From assembly GCA_034440635.1 (NCBI GenBank), contig JAOTON010001526.1, positions 3,171,001 to 3,235,000 of the forward strand: a stretch of DNA of 64,000 nt, read 5' to 3'. Below the pieces are notes generated by a model that saw only the letters and a list, made by a program, of their open reading frames with translations, was not told the DNA's origin and searched no databases. Made by a program: the position numbers and the translations under genes. Below, in pieces: positions 36,501-45,284 of this stretch; the stretch's first letter is position 1, and the number at the start of each line of letters is the position of its first letter. This DNA is from Lepas anatifera (taxonomy: Eukaryota > Arthropoda > Thecostraca > Lepadidae).

Positions 36501-39500
36501 ACTGGAAATGTTTTGGGTGGTAAAATGCTTCAAAAACAGTTCCGGGCTGGACGTTATATTGCAGTTGCATATGCTGTTCGTGAAATATATTTTCAGAGTA
36601 TCATAGCTGTCTTCATGCTGTGGGCACCCCGGCAGGTCACGCGCCTTAGTGGTGAGGAAGTGCGGGCGCATGACGTTGTCGCTACTTCGGGAAGTGCACT
36701 CTCCTAGACATGCTTTAAAACTTCATTGGAGAGCTAGAGAAGTTTACTTCTGGCGATTTTCCACCTGCAGAAATTATTCAACCTGCTATTCATATTTTTA
36801 TATGCTGGTCAAATCCTTCAGCATACCAATACCTAGTTCTGCAACATCATTTGCCACTTTAAAGTACTTGGTAAGGGTGTGAACCATGTTGCACTGTTTG
36901 TTTGCACCCCATTCCACAGGTTCTTTTGCTAGTCAGGGATGATTTGTCGGGCTGACGAACTGTAATGTTGTCCAAGTCGACTCTTGCACCAGGTCAGCGG
37001 GCTGTGTGGTCTTGTCCAAGAACACCGACGAGACATCTTCTGTGAATCCTCCACTGGGGCAGATCATGTTGAGAAGCTTTTCACATGTTTCTTTCTTCTT
37101 GGCATTACTGACAAAGTCGCTGCAGAGACTGAACGACACAATTGGTGGCTGAATGTTCCTACGACATGTGACGTCGGAGAGCCTCTAGAGCAGCCTTGGC
37201 TACTTAGTCGTCCACACCCTCGTTCCGGATGAGGTCTTGATAAAAGTGCATGTCGTTGCTGGGTGCATCAGCTGCCACTGGCGCAAAAAGTCATGCGCAG
37301 ACATACAATAGAAGACGAAACTGCACCATCCGGTGGAGCTTCCTCACCATGACTTCGTCGTGCGTGAGCTGGTTTGCGAACATACAAATATCCACGAAGA
37401 GCAGCACCTGCAGACACACAACGTCTTGGTAGAACAATGCATGCTAGTTGATACCATGTGCTGCCTATTTTGTTTAGTCTCCCTGTCGAAGAGAGCATTG
37501 AAATCAGGAGGAATTATTGACAAGCTCATTAGGAGCTCACAAAGAGTTTGTTCATAAATTTATCATTAACTTTGGCCACTCATTGTGCCAGATAAAAATA
37601 TTCAGATTTCATGAACCTTATCTCTGTGGAGCCATGATGTGGGATGAGATACGTGAATCCTGTAGCTTTTCATCAAGCATGGCGGGTGGCCAAAAGTAGT
37701 CGAAAAAAGTATTGTCTGTTTGCAGTTCATAGGCGTAGGAACAGGGAGGAGGGCAGTAGGTCATGCCCCCATGTTCAAAATCTTAACCATTGGCCCTATG
37801 GCGTTTACACGATTTCAAAATACAACTTTCCCATTTCAATGTTCCGGGCGTTCCAGCACATAAGCTGCTGGTGCCGTACTTCATGAATATTTCTATGCTC
37901 GCAAGCCAGCTCACGCACAACGAAGGCATGATGAAGGAAGCTCCACCGGATGACGCAGTTTCGTCTTCTCTTGTATGTCTGCGCATGACTTCGTGCGCCA
38001 GTGGCAGCTGATGCATCCAGCAACGACATGCACTTTTATCAAGACCTCATCCGGTACAAGGGTGTGGACGACCAAGTAGCCAAGGCTGCTCTGTGGGTCC
38101 TCCGACGTCACATGTCGTAGGAACATTTAGCCACCAATTGTGTCGTTCAATCTCTGCAGCGACTTTGTCAGCAATGACAAAAAGAAATAAATATGTGAAA
38201 GCGTGAAAATGTCTCAGCATAATCCACCCTAGTGGAGGATTCACAGAAGATGCCTCATCGGTGCTCCTGAACAAGACCACACAGCTCGCTGACCTGATGT
38301 TAGAGTCATGCTTGGACAACATTAGACTTCGTAAGCCCAACAGATCACCCCTGACTGGCAAAAGAGCCTGTGGAATGGGGTGTAGACAAACAGTGCAACA
38401 TGGTTCACATCCTTATCAAGTACTTTAAAGTGGTAAATGAAGTTGCAGTACGAGGTATTGGTATGCTGAAGGATTTGACCAGCAAAGAAAAATATGAATA
38501 GCAGCTTGAATAAATTTTTGCAGGGGGAAAATCGCAGAAGTAAACTTCCTTGGCTCTCCAAGGAAGTTTTAAAGCATGTCTAGGAGAGGGCACTTCCCGA
38601 AGTAGCGACAACATCATGCGCTCGCACTTTCTCACCGCTAAGGCGCGTGGCCTTCAGGGGTGCCCTGAGCATGAAGACAGCTGTGACATTCCGAAAAAAT
38701 ATTTCACGATCAGCACATGCAAATGCAATATTACTTCCTGTCCATAACTGTTTTTGACGCATTTTATCACCCAAAGCATTTCCAGTCGTGAGTTCAAGAA
38801 TTCGCCGGTTGAGGCCTCATAAACGATAATTGCCCTTTATGCCATAGCTTACAGAGACCTTGTTCCACATACCGTACAAACTAAACCCACTGCCTTGTTC
38901 CCTTGGATTACGACATTCTATGGCCTCCAGCATGACTGTATGAACATTTTGCAATAGCAGGCTTTAACAAAAAACATGTGTGGAATTATCATGATCATTA
39001 CAGCGTCAGCCGTATTAGTCCCCATTATAGCCATTTTTGACGAAAACTCGATATCTTCAGGTCCCATGAGGCAGACCTAAATATTGTCCGATTTCGATAA
39101 AAATGGCACCGATCGACTCCACTTAGACAAAGAACGGGAAAAGTCGGGAAACCTGACAAAAATAAAAACAATTTGAAAAATGAAATGGCCTAATGACCTA
39201 ATGACCTATACAGTAAGAAAAGCACACACACTTTTGAAAATCACCATGGCTCAGCCAGCATAACGTTGAACACCAGCCCACGCAAGCTTTACCAAATGAC
39301 CACCACCACAGCCAAAGCCACGCAGTTTATCGTGTTTTGACGTGCGTTTATCCCAGCCCAGCACCATACCACCACCTCCATGCACAGCATACCCCTGACC
39401 CGAGATCAAAAGCGACGTCTCAACCCGAGTCTAGCCATGCAGATCACGTGACCAGCACTGAAATCACGTCAAAGTCCCTCAAATCCTAACCGTAAGAAAT

Positions 39501-42500
39501 CACAGTCCTGCCACCAACGGAAATCACTGGCAAAGATGTAGCGAATATAAGCAATAAGCAAGAAGTATACGGTTATTTTACTGAAACATATGTAGCTTTC
39601 CGGGCCATATTCGGATAGTACTGATTTTGTACATCCAATATCTGCAAGCAGATAGTCTTTAACTAAGCAAAGTTTCTGCTAATACCGCCACTAGCTTCTT
39701 TTATAAAGAGCAGTCGCATATGCCTACCAGTGTCTCCAAAACGGGCGTCTCGCAACTCTGACAAAAAAAATGGTAAGATTCAAATGGTAACGGAGCACCA
39801 CGCGTTGCGACACTGGTAGGTGCGCCTGCGCTGAGGGCAGAGGACAAGCGTGCTACTCACGGCGAACAGCTTGGTGTCGTCGGTCAGTGAGAGGGCGTTG
39901 TGGAATCCGTACGGCGCCGCACAGCCCGTGCACGGGCTCTCCAGACTAAAACAACGGACACCAGCCGCTGTTAATGCATGCCAAACCAACCAGCTACGGT
40001 CAGCAACGCCAGCGCGCCGCCCAGTGGCAGCCGCCGCACTGCAGCTTCCCCCGACCGCCGCTAGATGGTGCAGGCTGTCGTTATTCCGATTAGCATTCGC
40101 CGTGCCATCCAGATACACAGTTTACGGGTGATTGATGACAAGGGTAATGTAAAGGTGCAAATGGTGAATGTGTGGTAGCAGCCAGTCCTGCCGACGATTT
40201 ATTGGTGCTTCCATGCCAGCCACACATGCATTTAAGGGGGTCAATCAGGGGGACGGGGTGCGTATAACGCGGGCGGCGCTAATGGTGGGAGCTCCTGAAA
40301 GCCGTTAGCCGACGCTACCGGGTCAATCTCCACCCTGCGTCCGCAGCTATCGCATGTAACGCCACTCCGTCACCACAACATCGAACATGCACTGTGCTGC
40401 CCCTGGCGGCCGCTGCAGGCACCAGAGCTTCCCGGGGCTCCGCTGGATGGCAGCACCAGAGGCCGGATCACCGACTCACTTCGAATCTGGCCGTGTCGCC
40501 AGTCAGGGCCATATGGTTGCGATATCCGTACGGCGCGGCGCATCCGTCGCACGGCTCGGCCAACCTTTAAACGACGGCACACGCACGCAAGGTTGAGTGG
40601 CGGGTCGGGGCTGGCGGAACCTACACGGAAGGACGCAGGCAGTGGCGAAGCAGGCCAACAAACGAGAAAAGCACACCGTCCAGCCCAGTCGCAGGCCTCG
40701 AAAGATTAGCATGGGGTGGGCCTGTTGGTTAAATCGATGCCTGTCCTATGTGTTGCGTTAGATCGCACCTGGCGGGGAACCAAAGCCGCCGGCGCAATAT
40801 CAACATTAATACAAAGTATCACCAAACTCAAAAACGTTGCGGTCAGAAAAGTTGTGAGCACTCACGGCACCTAAATTAGTACAAAGGACTTCACAAGTGC
40901 TTAGAACTTAGTGTAAAAGTATCCTGGCTAAACACATTAAATTGCATAAAAACGTTAGATAATTTGCAATGCTTACATCTGGACTTATCGCCTTCATTCA
41001 TGCTGGAAGTCGAAAGAGATGAAAGACTCGGCTTCTTGCCTCTCAATAAAATAAAATCAGGTTTCTGCGTGGGCTGGAGATGTCAGGCCACTTTAATTTT
41101 GACCCTCTAGGAAAAAAACAGCAGCACGGATATTATTAAGCAACATGACTTGTAGTTAAAAAGGCGAAAACAATACATCAAGCCTTTAAACTGACCATTA
41201 AAGTACACTCAGATATCCAGATGACTCAAAAGTAACAACACTGACCGAAATCAGGCAAACTGCCAGAAGCCATTAGCCTGTATGTACAGCAATGGACCAG
41301 CTGCCAGCTCAGCGCAACGCAGCGATCACGGTATCAAGGCCTGGTGAGCTGCACAGAATAGCAAACAGCGACAGGCTCTCTTTATGAAGCTGGACGCTCG
41401 GACAGGGGGTCTTCTGACCGTCTCCTTAAGTCCTAAGGACGGGAAATAAGAAAAAGAACAGCCATTTCTGTACACAATACAAATCTGGAGCGGTTCAGCT
41501 AACCAGTAGAAGACAATGCCGCCACCACCATCCTGTAAAAACAGCGTCGAAGTTCGCCGAGCAAAACCTGGTTCACTGAGACACGAGTTCACCACGACGC
41601 AGTGCCTTGTTTAAAGCTTCACCTGGCTCTGGTTTGCTTTGTGTAATGCTTGGGGCCACCCATAAATTACTTAAAGGAAATGTGGCACCTTTATAACGTG
41701 ATTTTACCTGAGATAGTCAAGTTGTAAAGCAAGTCGGAAAACCCGGTACTCCAAATATCATTTGTCTTGGAACTCGATATTTCCGTACAAAAAAGCTAAA
41801 ATCTACCCGAAATGTACCTCTCATGTACCTCTCGCCAGGCGGCCATTGTTGTGAGCTACTGGTGTGACGACATATGCTGACGTCACGATGAGCATCAGCC
41901 ACTCGAAGCCCTTGACGCGTTTCGAGTATGGTAGTGGTTGCCAGATCATGACATCATCCACAGGCAGACCTATTTATTTCTTTTCCTAGAGGAGTATTTT
42001 AAAAATCAAAATATTGAGCTTATTGTAAATTTTTTAGAGAAATCATGAGTGGTTTCATTATTTTCGGCTAAAAGTACGCCTAATTACACTAAATTCCGGG
42101 ATTCGACCAAGGTGCCACATTCCCTTTAACGCCAAGGAGGTGGGGAGGCAGCCACCGCGTTATCCACCGTTACACAGAGGCGTAAAAAAGTTACATGGGG
42201 AAGGGGATGGATAAAATATAGCCATAAGCGTTGGGTAATTTATGGAAAGTCCCTTGCCGTTAGCTGGTAGTTGAACGACAGTGACCTTGACCCCGGTGTG
42301 TTCATGGTAGTGAGGGTAACCATCTTGGAAATAAGCTGATCTTCAGAGAAATATGACCGAAGAGAAGACCCCACCCTTCATGTGCGTGAGCCACAAAGTA
42401 TACATAGTGACTAGTTCGGTCAGACACATTTGTTTCCTGTCATAATTCACGGATGGAGTGTTTTTCCCGCTGCGATCGGAGATTTTCAAGAACATTGGTA

Positions 42501-44140
42501 ACACAAACTACCGGGGGCATCAGGTTTAGCCTATGCTGGGCAAACCAGCGAGGAAGCACAGTCTGTCATCTTTGAATGTGCAAAGATGAGCAACTTTCCT
42601 ATCCGTGAACATACACGAAGGCCCAAGCACAACTGGCATATTCGAGTAAACAGCAACTCACCAAAAATCCCCACACATGCCGCCGGAGCAGTACTCAGCA
42701 GTAGCGGGTACTTACTTGGCGGGTACGGTGCTGACGTATGGCATCACCACCTTGTCGACGAAGCTGCCGAAGCCCAGTCTGAAGTTGCTGGTGAGCTTCA
42801 TCATCTCCACAGCCAGCTGATTCCCCAGCGTAGACAGCTTGTCCTTATCGTCCTCCATGGACTTGGACAGGTCCATGAGGTAGTACAGATCGATGGGGTA
42901 GTTAGGTGCCAGCGCGAAGTTGATGTTGAGGTTGGACGCCTCGTTGACGCGCAGGTTCATACGCACATGCTGCGGCTTGATCTGTGTCGCCTGGAAGGAG
43001 GAGCTGCTGGAAGAGCTGGAGCTGGAGCTGGAGCCACTGGCGGCAGCGCCACCGGCGGCACCAGACGCTCCACCGGCGGCTCCTCCGCTGGCTTCTAGCA
43101 CGCTGCTCAAGGTGTCGTTACGAACAGAGATGACACTGTTGCGCCACTTCTGCAGGTACTCGGCCTTGCAGGTGACCACGCCGTTGATGAAGGTCTGCTC
43201 TTTGTTGCAGCGCTGCGCTGGCTTGTTGTCCGATGTGAGAAACTCCTGGTGAGAGGGAAAGATACGTCCGCTGTCAGGATATCGCCGCAGCCTAGATTCT
43301 AGACAGCCAAATCAGACTATCTCAAGGCCTACAGCCTAACTAAAATGGATTACTTGAAGTTGGTTTGCAGGAACTACTACTCAGAAAAAACAGACATACT
43401 GACTGTGGTTTGTTCTTCATCAATAATTATCAGGCTAAAACAGCAAGACAGCCAACAGCACGAACTCAGAGATGACCGGTGTTTGAAACGCCCCTGCTCC
43501 ATTTACGCTGTCGACGCCACGGACTGGTCTACCTGACCAGCTCGATATGAAGATCGCGGTGCTGACGCATGTCATAGGATCCTCCACCACTGTACCCGAG
43601 GCGTCCCCAAGTAGCATCGCACTGCCCCCTACCAAGAGCCGTCTTTTTAGCGGCTCTTCCAATGAGACTTAAATAGTGGCTCAAATGACAGTAAATTCCG
43701 GCTTCTTGACTCAATTTTGGTAAGTCAGAGTGGCTCAGTTTGACGTGCAGATACGCGAATTTGTCGGCCTATTTCATCTCACAGTGTCATTGAACCAGAT
43801 CCTTGAAATTCCCTAAGAGGACCAACATTCGTCTGAGTCAGAGTAAGCTCGGGATGGGGGCCACTCGTAACCACGAAAAAGTCTGTTCCGAACTGGATGA
43901 TCATCACATTCGGGTTTTCAGGGCGCACCGACATCCTAGGTCATATGGCGCCCAGCTGCCAGCTGGAGGAGCTGCGTTCGTACGTACCGGGTCAGCGCAC
44001 CAGGCGCAGCTGGGGGTCTGCATACACTCGCTGCACGTCTGTTTGGAGGAGCAGGGGTTCGGCTGGGTCAGCTTCTCGGCCTCCTGAGCACCGGACGCCG
44101 CCAGCGCCGCCGCCACCAGCAGCAGCCGTAGTAACATCAT
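24450..44140 (-). CDS. mys: Integrin beta chain (beta-PS type), 15 coding positions, 830 aa
   Basis: Beta subunit of a heterodimeric adhesion receptor that binds extracellular matrix and links it through talin to actin. Joining the exons listed separately keeps one frame throughout, with GT-AG borders. Order: signal peptide (about 1-18), PSI Cys cluster from residue 30, hybrid/beta-I domain with MIDAS motif DLSKSMEDD (D176, S178, S180), the specificity loop encoded by exon 3A or 3[12 protein letters not shown], hybrid domain, four I-EGF modules (about 486-671), beta-tail, one membrane segment (about 763-783), then a 47-residue tail with NPIY and NPAY motifs. Length is normal for the family. 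Odd points are a Gly/Ala/Ser insert at about 104-134, a giant repeat array in the intron before the membrane exon, and duplicated acceptors. The tail and alternative exon favour beta-PS over the divergent beta-nu type. The start is the first of two adjacent ATGs. Confidence 0.96.
24980..25119 (-). CDS. mys: Integrin beta coding exon 14: transmembrane segment
   Basis: Starts GT|ATT after acceptor GCGGGCAG and ends at ACG|GTGAGT. Encodes residues 764-809: hydrophobic [20 protein letters not shown], then [15 protein letters not shown], the conserved membrane-proximal tail. Its acceptor and first 12 bases are the template for the 47-bp array that begins immediately upstream. Confidence 0.97.
25120..28311. 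repeat. 47-bp minisatellite, about 68 copies, carrying a 3' splice site in each unit
   Basis: Tandem units of 47 bp fill most of the intron between coding exons 13 and 14. In gene sense each unit contains CTGCTGGCAG followed by GTATTGTGCTGA, i.e. the acceptor of exon 14 and the first 12 exon bases. Variants are few (CCCGC/CCAGC, AGTCGG/AGCCGG, AACAAC/GAGCAAC, short deletions near 26890, 27825 and 28200). It decays at 28300-28360 into a partial unit. There are no unique spacers, so it is not CRISPR-like. Confidence 0.97.
28361..28904. other. Rest of intron 13
   Basis: Unique-looking intron sequence between the two arrays. No exon or repeat recognised. Confidence 0.5.
28905..29098. repeat. 36-bp minisatellite, about 5 copies, abutting the exon 13 donor
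   Basis: Units of GCACAAAGGCAGAGTGGAAG plus AGGAGCACACAGACCG run up to the donor of coding exon 13. In gene sense each unit starts (C)GGTCTGTGTG, resembling the real donor GGTCAGTGG. As 36 is a multiple of three and no stop occurs, the frame of exon 13 stays open through the array. Confidence 0.93.
29099..29242 (-). CDS. mys: Integrin beta coding exon 13: beta-tail domain
   Basis: Acceptor GGTTGCAG and donor CTCG|GTCAGT. Residues 715 (split) to 763 (split): [20 protein letters not shown] onward to CPPAINILG, the membrane-proximal beta-tail. The donor is a weaker GTCAGT. Confidence 0.95.
29592..29721 (-). CDS. mys: Integrin beta coding exon 12: end of I-EGF4 and beta-tail start
   Basis: Acceptor CTTTGCAG and donor GAAG|GTAGGT. 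Encodes residues 672-715, [15 protein letters not shown] and further Cys residues typical of the beta-tail. Confidence 0.95.
29945..30135 (-). repeat. tRNA-derived SINE copy in intron 11
   Basis: In minus sense it begins GGGGGCGCGGTAGTGGAGTG with box A TGGTCAGCACCG and box B GGTTCAAGGCC, followed by a tail aligning with 45285-45462. Similar pol III boxes occur at 51226-51440. Confidence 0.75.
30136..30583. other. Rest of intron 11
   Basis: No exon or repeat recognised. Confidence 0.5.
30584..30690 (-). CDS. mys: Integrin beta coding exon 11: I-EGF module 4
   Basis: Acceptor ACGGCAG and donor CCG|GTGAGC. Residues 637-671, [20 protein letters not shown] onward to CEDCP. The first two bases complete Gly636. 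Confidence 0.96.
30691..31409. other. Intron 10
   Basis: No repeat or hidden exon recognised. Confidence 0.5.
31410..31584 (-). CDS. mys: Integrin beta coding exon 10: I-EGF module 3
   Basis: Acceptor CCGACAG and donor CCCG|GTATGG. Residues 578-635 plus one base: [20 protein letters not shown] through [30 protein letters not shown] is a hallmark of the family. Confidence 0.96.
31585..32264. other. Intron 9, left part
   Basis: Intron sequence to the left of the MITE at 32265. Nothing recognised. Confidence 0.5.
32265..32509 (+). mobile_element. TTAA-flanked MITE, AGGGAATGTGGCACC family, copy 2 (internally deleted)
   Basis: Left TTAA at 32261-32264 and left end AGGGAATGTGGCACCTTGG; the right end AAGGTGCCACATTCC is followed by TTTCA, a decayed TTAA. 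About 200 bp of the interior present in the other copies is missing. It lies in the intron just downstream of coding exon 9. Confidence 0.85.
32528..32767 (-). CDS. mys: Integrin beta coding exon 9: I-EGF modules 1-2
   Basis: Acceptor CCTCGCAG and donor GAG|GTGAGC. Residues 498-577, [20 protein letters not shown] through [20 protein letters not shown]. All Cys residues sit as expected for I-EGF repeats. Confidence 0.97.
32768..33247. other. Intron 8
   Basis: Nothing recognised. Confidence 0.5.
33248..33379 (-). CDS. mys: Integrin beta coding exon 8: hybrid domain end and I-EGF1 start
   Basis: Acceptor TTTACGACAG and donor CCT|GTGAGT. Residues 454-497, [20 protein letters not shown] through [14 protein letters not shown]. 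Confidence 0.95.
33559..33690. repeat. Direct duplication, period about 86 bp
   Basis: The block GTAAAGCGGCTCGTGTACCA and following bases near 33561 recurs near 33647 with few changes, inside intron 7. Confidence 0.7.
33879..34034 (-). CDS. mys: Integrin beta coding exon 7: hybrid domain
   Basis: Acceptor CCGACAG and donor GAG|GTCAGA. Residues 402-453, [20 protein letters not shown] through [11 protein letters not shown]. Two Cys bracket a Gly-rich loop. Confidence 0.93.
34035..34875. other. Intron 6
   Basis: Possible decayed SINE fragment around 34515-34665 (GGGTTCAATCCC word and an A-rich end), not firm. No exon seen. Confidence 0.4.
34876..35028 (-). CDS. mys: Integrin beta coding exon 6: end of beta-I domain
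   Basis: Acceptor CTCTGCAG and donor GAT|GTAAGA. Residues 351-401, [20 protein letters not shown] through [18 protein letters not shown] and SSNVVQL match the C-terminal part of beta-I domains. Confidence 0.96.
35188..35206. repeat. (CT)n microsatellite at the exon 5 donor
   Basis: In gene sense the donor GTGAGA runs directly into a GA repeat. Length changes here begin at intron base 5. Confidence 0.9.
35209..35319 (-). CDS. mys: Integrin beta coding exon 5: beta-I domain
   Basis: Acceptor TTGACAG and donor AAG|GTGAGA. Residues 314-350, [20 protein letters not shown] through [10 protein letters not shown], a strongly conserved block (PNDG-x-CHL, DYPS). Confidence 0.97.
35618..35788 (-). CDS. 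mys: Integrin beta coding exon 4: beta-I domain
   Basis: Acceptor ACCCACCAG and donor AAG|GTGAGG. Residues 257-313, starting [20 protein letters not shown] and ending [16 protein letters not shown] supplies MIDAS/LIMBS metal-binding residues. Confidence 0.97.
35789..36123. other. Intron 3, part next to exon 4
   Basis: No exon or repeat recognised. Confidence 0.5.
36124..37413 (-). repeat. Left arm of a 3-kb long inverted repeat
   Basis: Begins CATTAGGCCATTTCATTTTT and pairs with 37865-39195 over about 1.3 kb with moderate divergence. In minus sense it holds a broken frame including [14 protein letters not shown] (in 36933-37139), whose partner in the right arm reads similarly. This looks like two degenerate copies of one unknown repeat-encoded protein, head-out. 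It lies in the intron between the alternative exons and coding exon 4. Confidence 0.88.
37414..37864. other. Spacer of the long inverted repeat
   Basis: About 450 bp between the arms, with no pairing partner and no recognised content. Confidence 0.6.
37865..39195 (+). repeat. Right arm of the long inverted repeat
   Basis: Reverse complement of 36124-37413. In plus sense it contains broken fragments such as [20 protein letters not shown] (near 38045-38115) and [18 protein letters not shown]. Stops and frame changes show it is not a working gene. Confidence 0.88.
39196..39860. other. Intron 3, part next to exon 3B
   Basis: No repeat or exon recognised. Confidence 0.5.
39861..39945 (-). CDS. 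mys: Integrin beta alternative exon 3B
   Basis: 85 nt, acceptor GTTGTTTTAG and donor GCC|GTGAGT. It completes an Asn codon at 228 and encodes [20 protein letters not shown] then TDDTKLFA (229-256). Same length and phase as exon 3A, so either one joins exon 2 to exon 4 in frame, while both together (170 nt) would shift the frame. It encodes the Cys-Cys specificity-determining loop of the beta-I domain. Confidence 0.95.
39946..40479. other. Intron between alternative exons 3A and 3B
   Basis: 534 bp, long enough for normal splicing, so mutual exclusion would need regulation or NMD rather than steric limits. No further exon copy was found here. Confidence 0.6.
40480..40564 (-). CDS. mys: Integrin beta alternative exon 3A
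   Basis: 85 nt, acceptor GTTTAAAG (weak pyrimidine tract) and donor GAA|GTGAGT. It completes a Lys codon at 228 and encodes [20 protein letters not shown] then TGDTARFE (229-256). Paired with exon 3B; the two share PC-x-GCAAPYG and differ mainly in flanking and distal residues. Insect mys has the same kind of pair (exons 4A/4B). Confidence 0.95.
40565..41674. other. Intron 2, left part
   Basis: No additional exon-3-like copy or repeat recognised. Confidence 0.5.
41675..42125 (-). mobile_element. TTAA-flanked MITE, AGGGAATGTGGCACC family, copy 3 (reversed)
   Basis: 451 bp between TTAA at 41671-41674 and 42126-42129, ends AGGAAATGTGGCACCTT and the inverted AGGGAATGTGGCACCTT. Its orientation is opposite to copies 1 and 2. 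It lies in the intron between exons 2 and 3A. Confidence 0.9.
42130..42715. other. Intron 2, part next to exon 2
   Basis: Nothing recognised. Confidence 0.5.
42716..43245 (-). CDS. mys: Integrin beta coding exon 2: PSI end, hybrid start, MIDAS
   Basis: 530 nt, acceptor CTCTCACCAG and donor AA|GTAAGT. Residues 52-227: end of PSI ([16 protein letters not shown]), then a Gly/Ala/Ser-rich insert at about 104-134 with twelve Ser in a row, then [20 protein letters not shown] and [20 protein letters not shown] (MIDAS/ADMIDAS), ending [11 protein letters not shown]. The insert is unusual at this position of the N-terminal hybrid segment. Confidence 0.97.
43246..43987. other. Intron 1
   Basis: No repeat or exon recognised. 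Confidence 0.5.
43988..44140 (-). CDS. mys: Integrin beta coding exon 1: signal peptide and PSI start
   Basis: The exon itself begins at 44144 after acceptor TCCGTTTCAG, so the 5' UTR continues in an upstream exon. Translation starts at either of two adjacent ATGs (44140 or 44137). Residues 1-51: [19 protein letters not shown] is a signal peptide, then [20 protein letters not shown], the PSI core. Donor CCG|GTACGT. Confidence 0.95.
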
Positions 44141-44340
44141 CAGTCTGAAACGGATACACAGAGTCAGTCATAGAAACAGCAGCCGTAGTAACATCATCAG
44201 TCTGAAACGGATACATAGTCAGTCACAGCGGCCGTATAACATGATCAGTCTGAAACGGATACACAGAGTCAGTCATAGCCAACAGCAGCCGTAGCAACAT
44301 GATCAGTCTGAAAAGGATACACTGAGTCAGATGCATGGCC
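44117..44340. repeat. Tandem repeat of the exon 1 acceptor, about 4 copies, 48-58 bp apart
   Basis: CAGTCTGAAACGGATACA recurs at 44141, 44198, 44246 and (changed) 44304. In gene sense each copy is TATCCGTTTCAG followed by ACTGATGATG or close to it, so acceptor and start-codon region are duplicated upstream of the real exon. Confidence 0.9.
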
Positions 44341-45284
44341 AGCAGCAGCAGCGAGCTGGAGGTCAAACATATACTGTGCTGTTCTTCTATGTACCTACCA
44401 TTAATATTCGGTCCATCAAGTCGAAGATTATTTATTTACACATGAGTTCCAGGCTAAGAATAGCCACATGTATTTTATGGAGCGGCCTGATGTAGCAAAA
44501 TAAATAAATAAAAAACAAATAAATACATAAGAGTCAGAACCAGCCGTGGCGGTGAGTACGCAATATGGAAGAGACAAGGGCACACTTCGTCAGGTGCTTT
44601 TGACAGTCTTTTTTAGTGCGATTTGTTAGCAGGCCCATTAATTTCGTGCAAAAACACCGTCTGGGTCTCGAAGTTGTATCAGAACTGAAGTTACGATAGC
44701 TAAAGGCATTACTGATAACGGAAGAGCTTCTACTCGGAACCTAAAAAATTCGTCTCATTAACAACTCGCATTGCCTTTGGTTCCGTCAGAATATTCTCCC
44801 AAGACTTTTGGTCTGGGAAGGTATGCACCCGCCCAGTGCTGGGGGCTGGGTTCTGAAATTGCCTGGAATTTTCCCCTCTGGCGTGCACACACGTGGGAGT
44901 GCCGAGAACCACCAGCAACGCTCCGGCCGCTATTAACTGGCGAGGGCGCATGCGACTTACTGCCGCAGCAAACCCGGAACGGGATTTTTAAACCTAATCG
45001 GCATTTGAAAGCATCGCTGGGGCCAATTAAACGGCGAGGAAGCGTGGCTTTATGGAACCGCAGCCACCAAGCACGCCCGAAAAAGCATCCACTGCCTGTA
45101 AAATCCCGCTGGAAACTGCTAAAGCACTCATCCACACCCCATCACTCACTACAAGCCGTCCCTCCAATGGCCATGGAAACGGCAAGACATTTGTCCACAC
45201 GCGACAGATGACAAAACTCCCGTTGTGGGAGAACATGTTCTTTGCCTGAACAAATCTTATTCTGGAACGATAAAAAGGAATAAT
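44341..45284. other. Upstream flank of integrin coding exon 1
   Basis: No firm exon. A frame at 44730-44951 (minus) starts with a signal-peptide-like stretch but has no other support. Confidence 0.4.

Noticed and set aside
39946..42715. Third alternative version of integrin exon 3
   Set aside because: I looked for further PC-x2-C-x2-PYG coding text between exon 2 and exon 3B and found only the two copies.
44730..44951. Short minus-strand ORF with a signal-peptide-like start (MRPRQLIAAGALLVVL)
   Set aside because: No homology recognised, no clear splice link to the integrin gene, and chance hydrophobic starts are common in GC-rich DNA.
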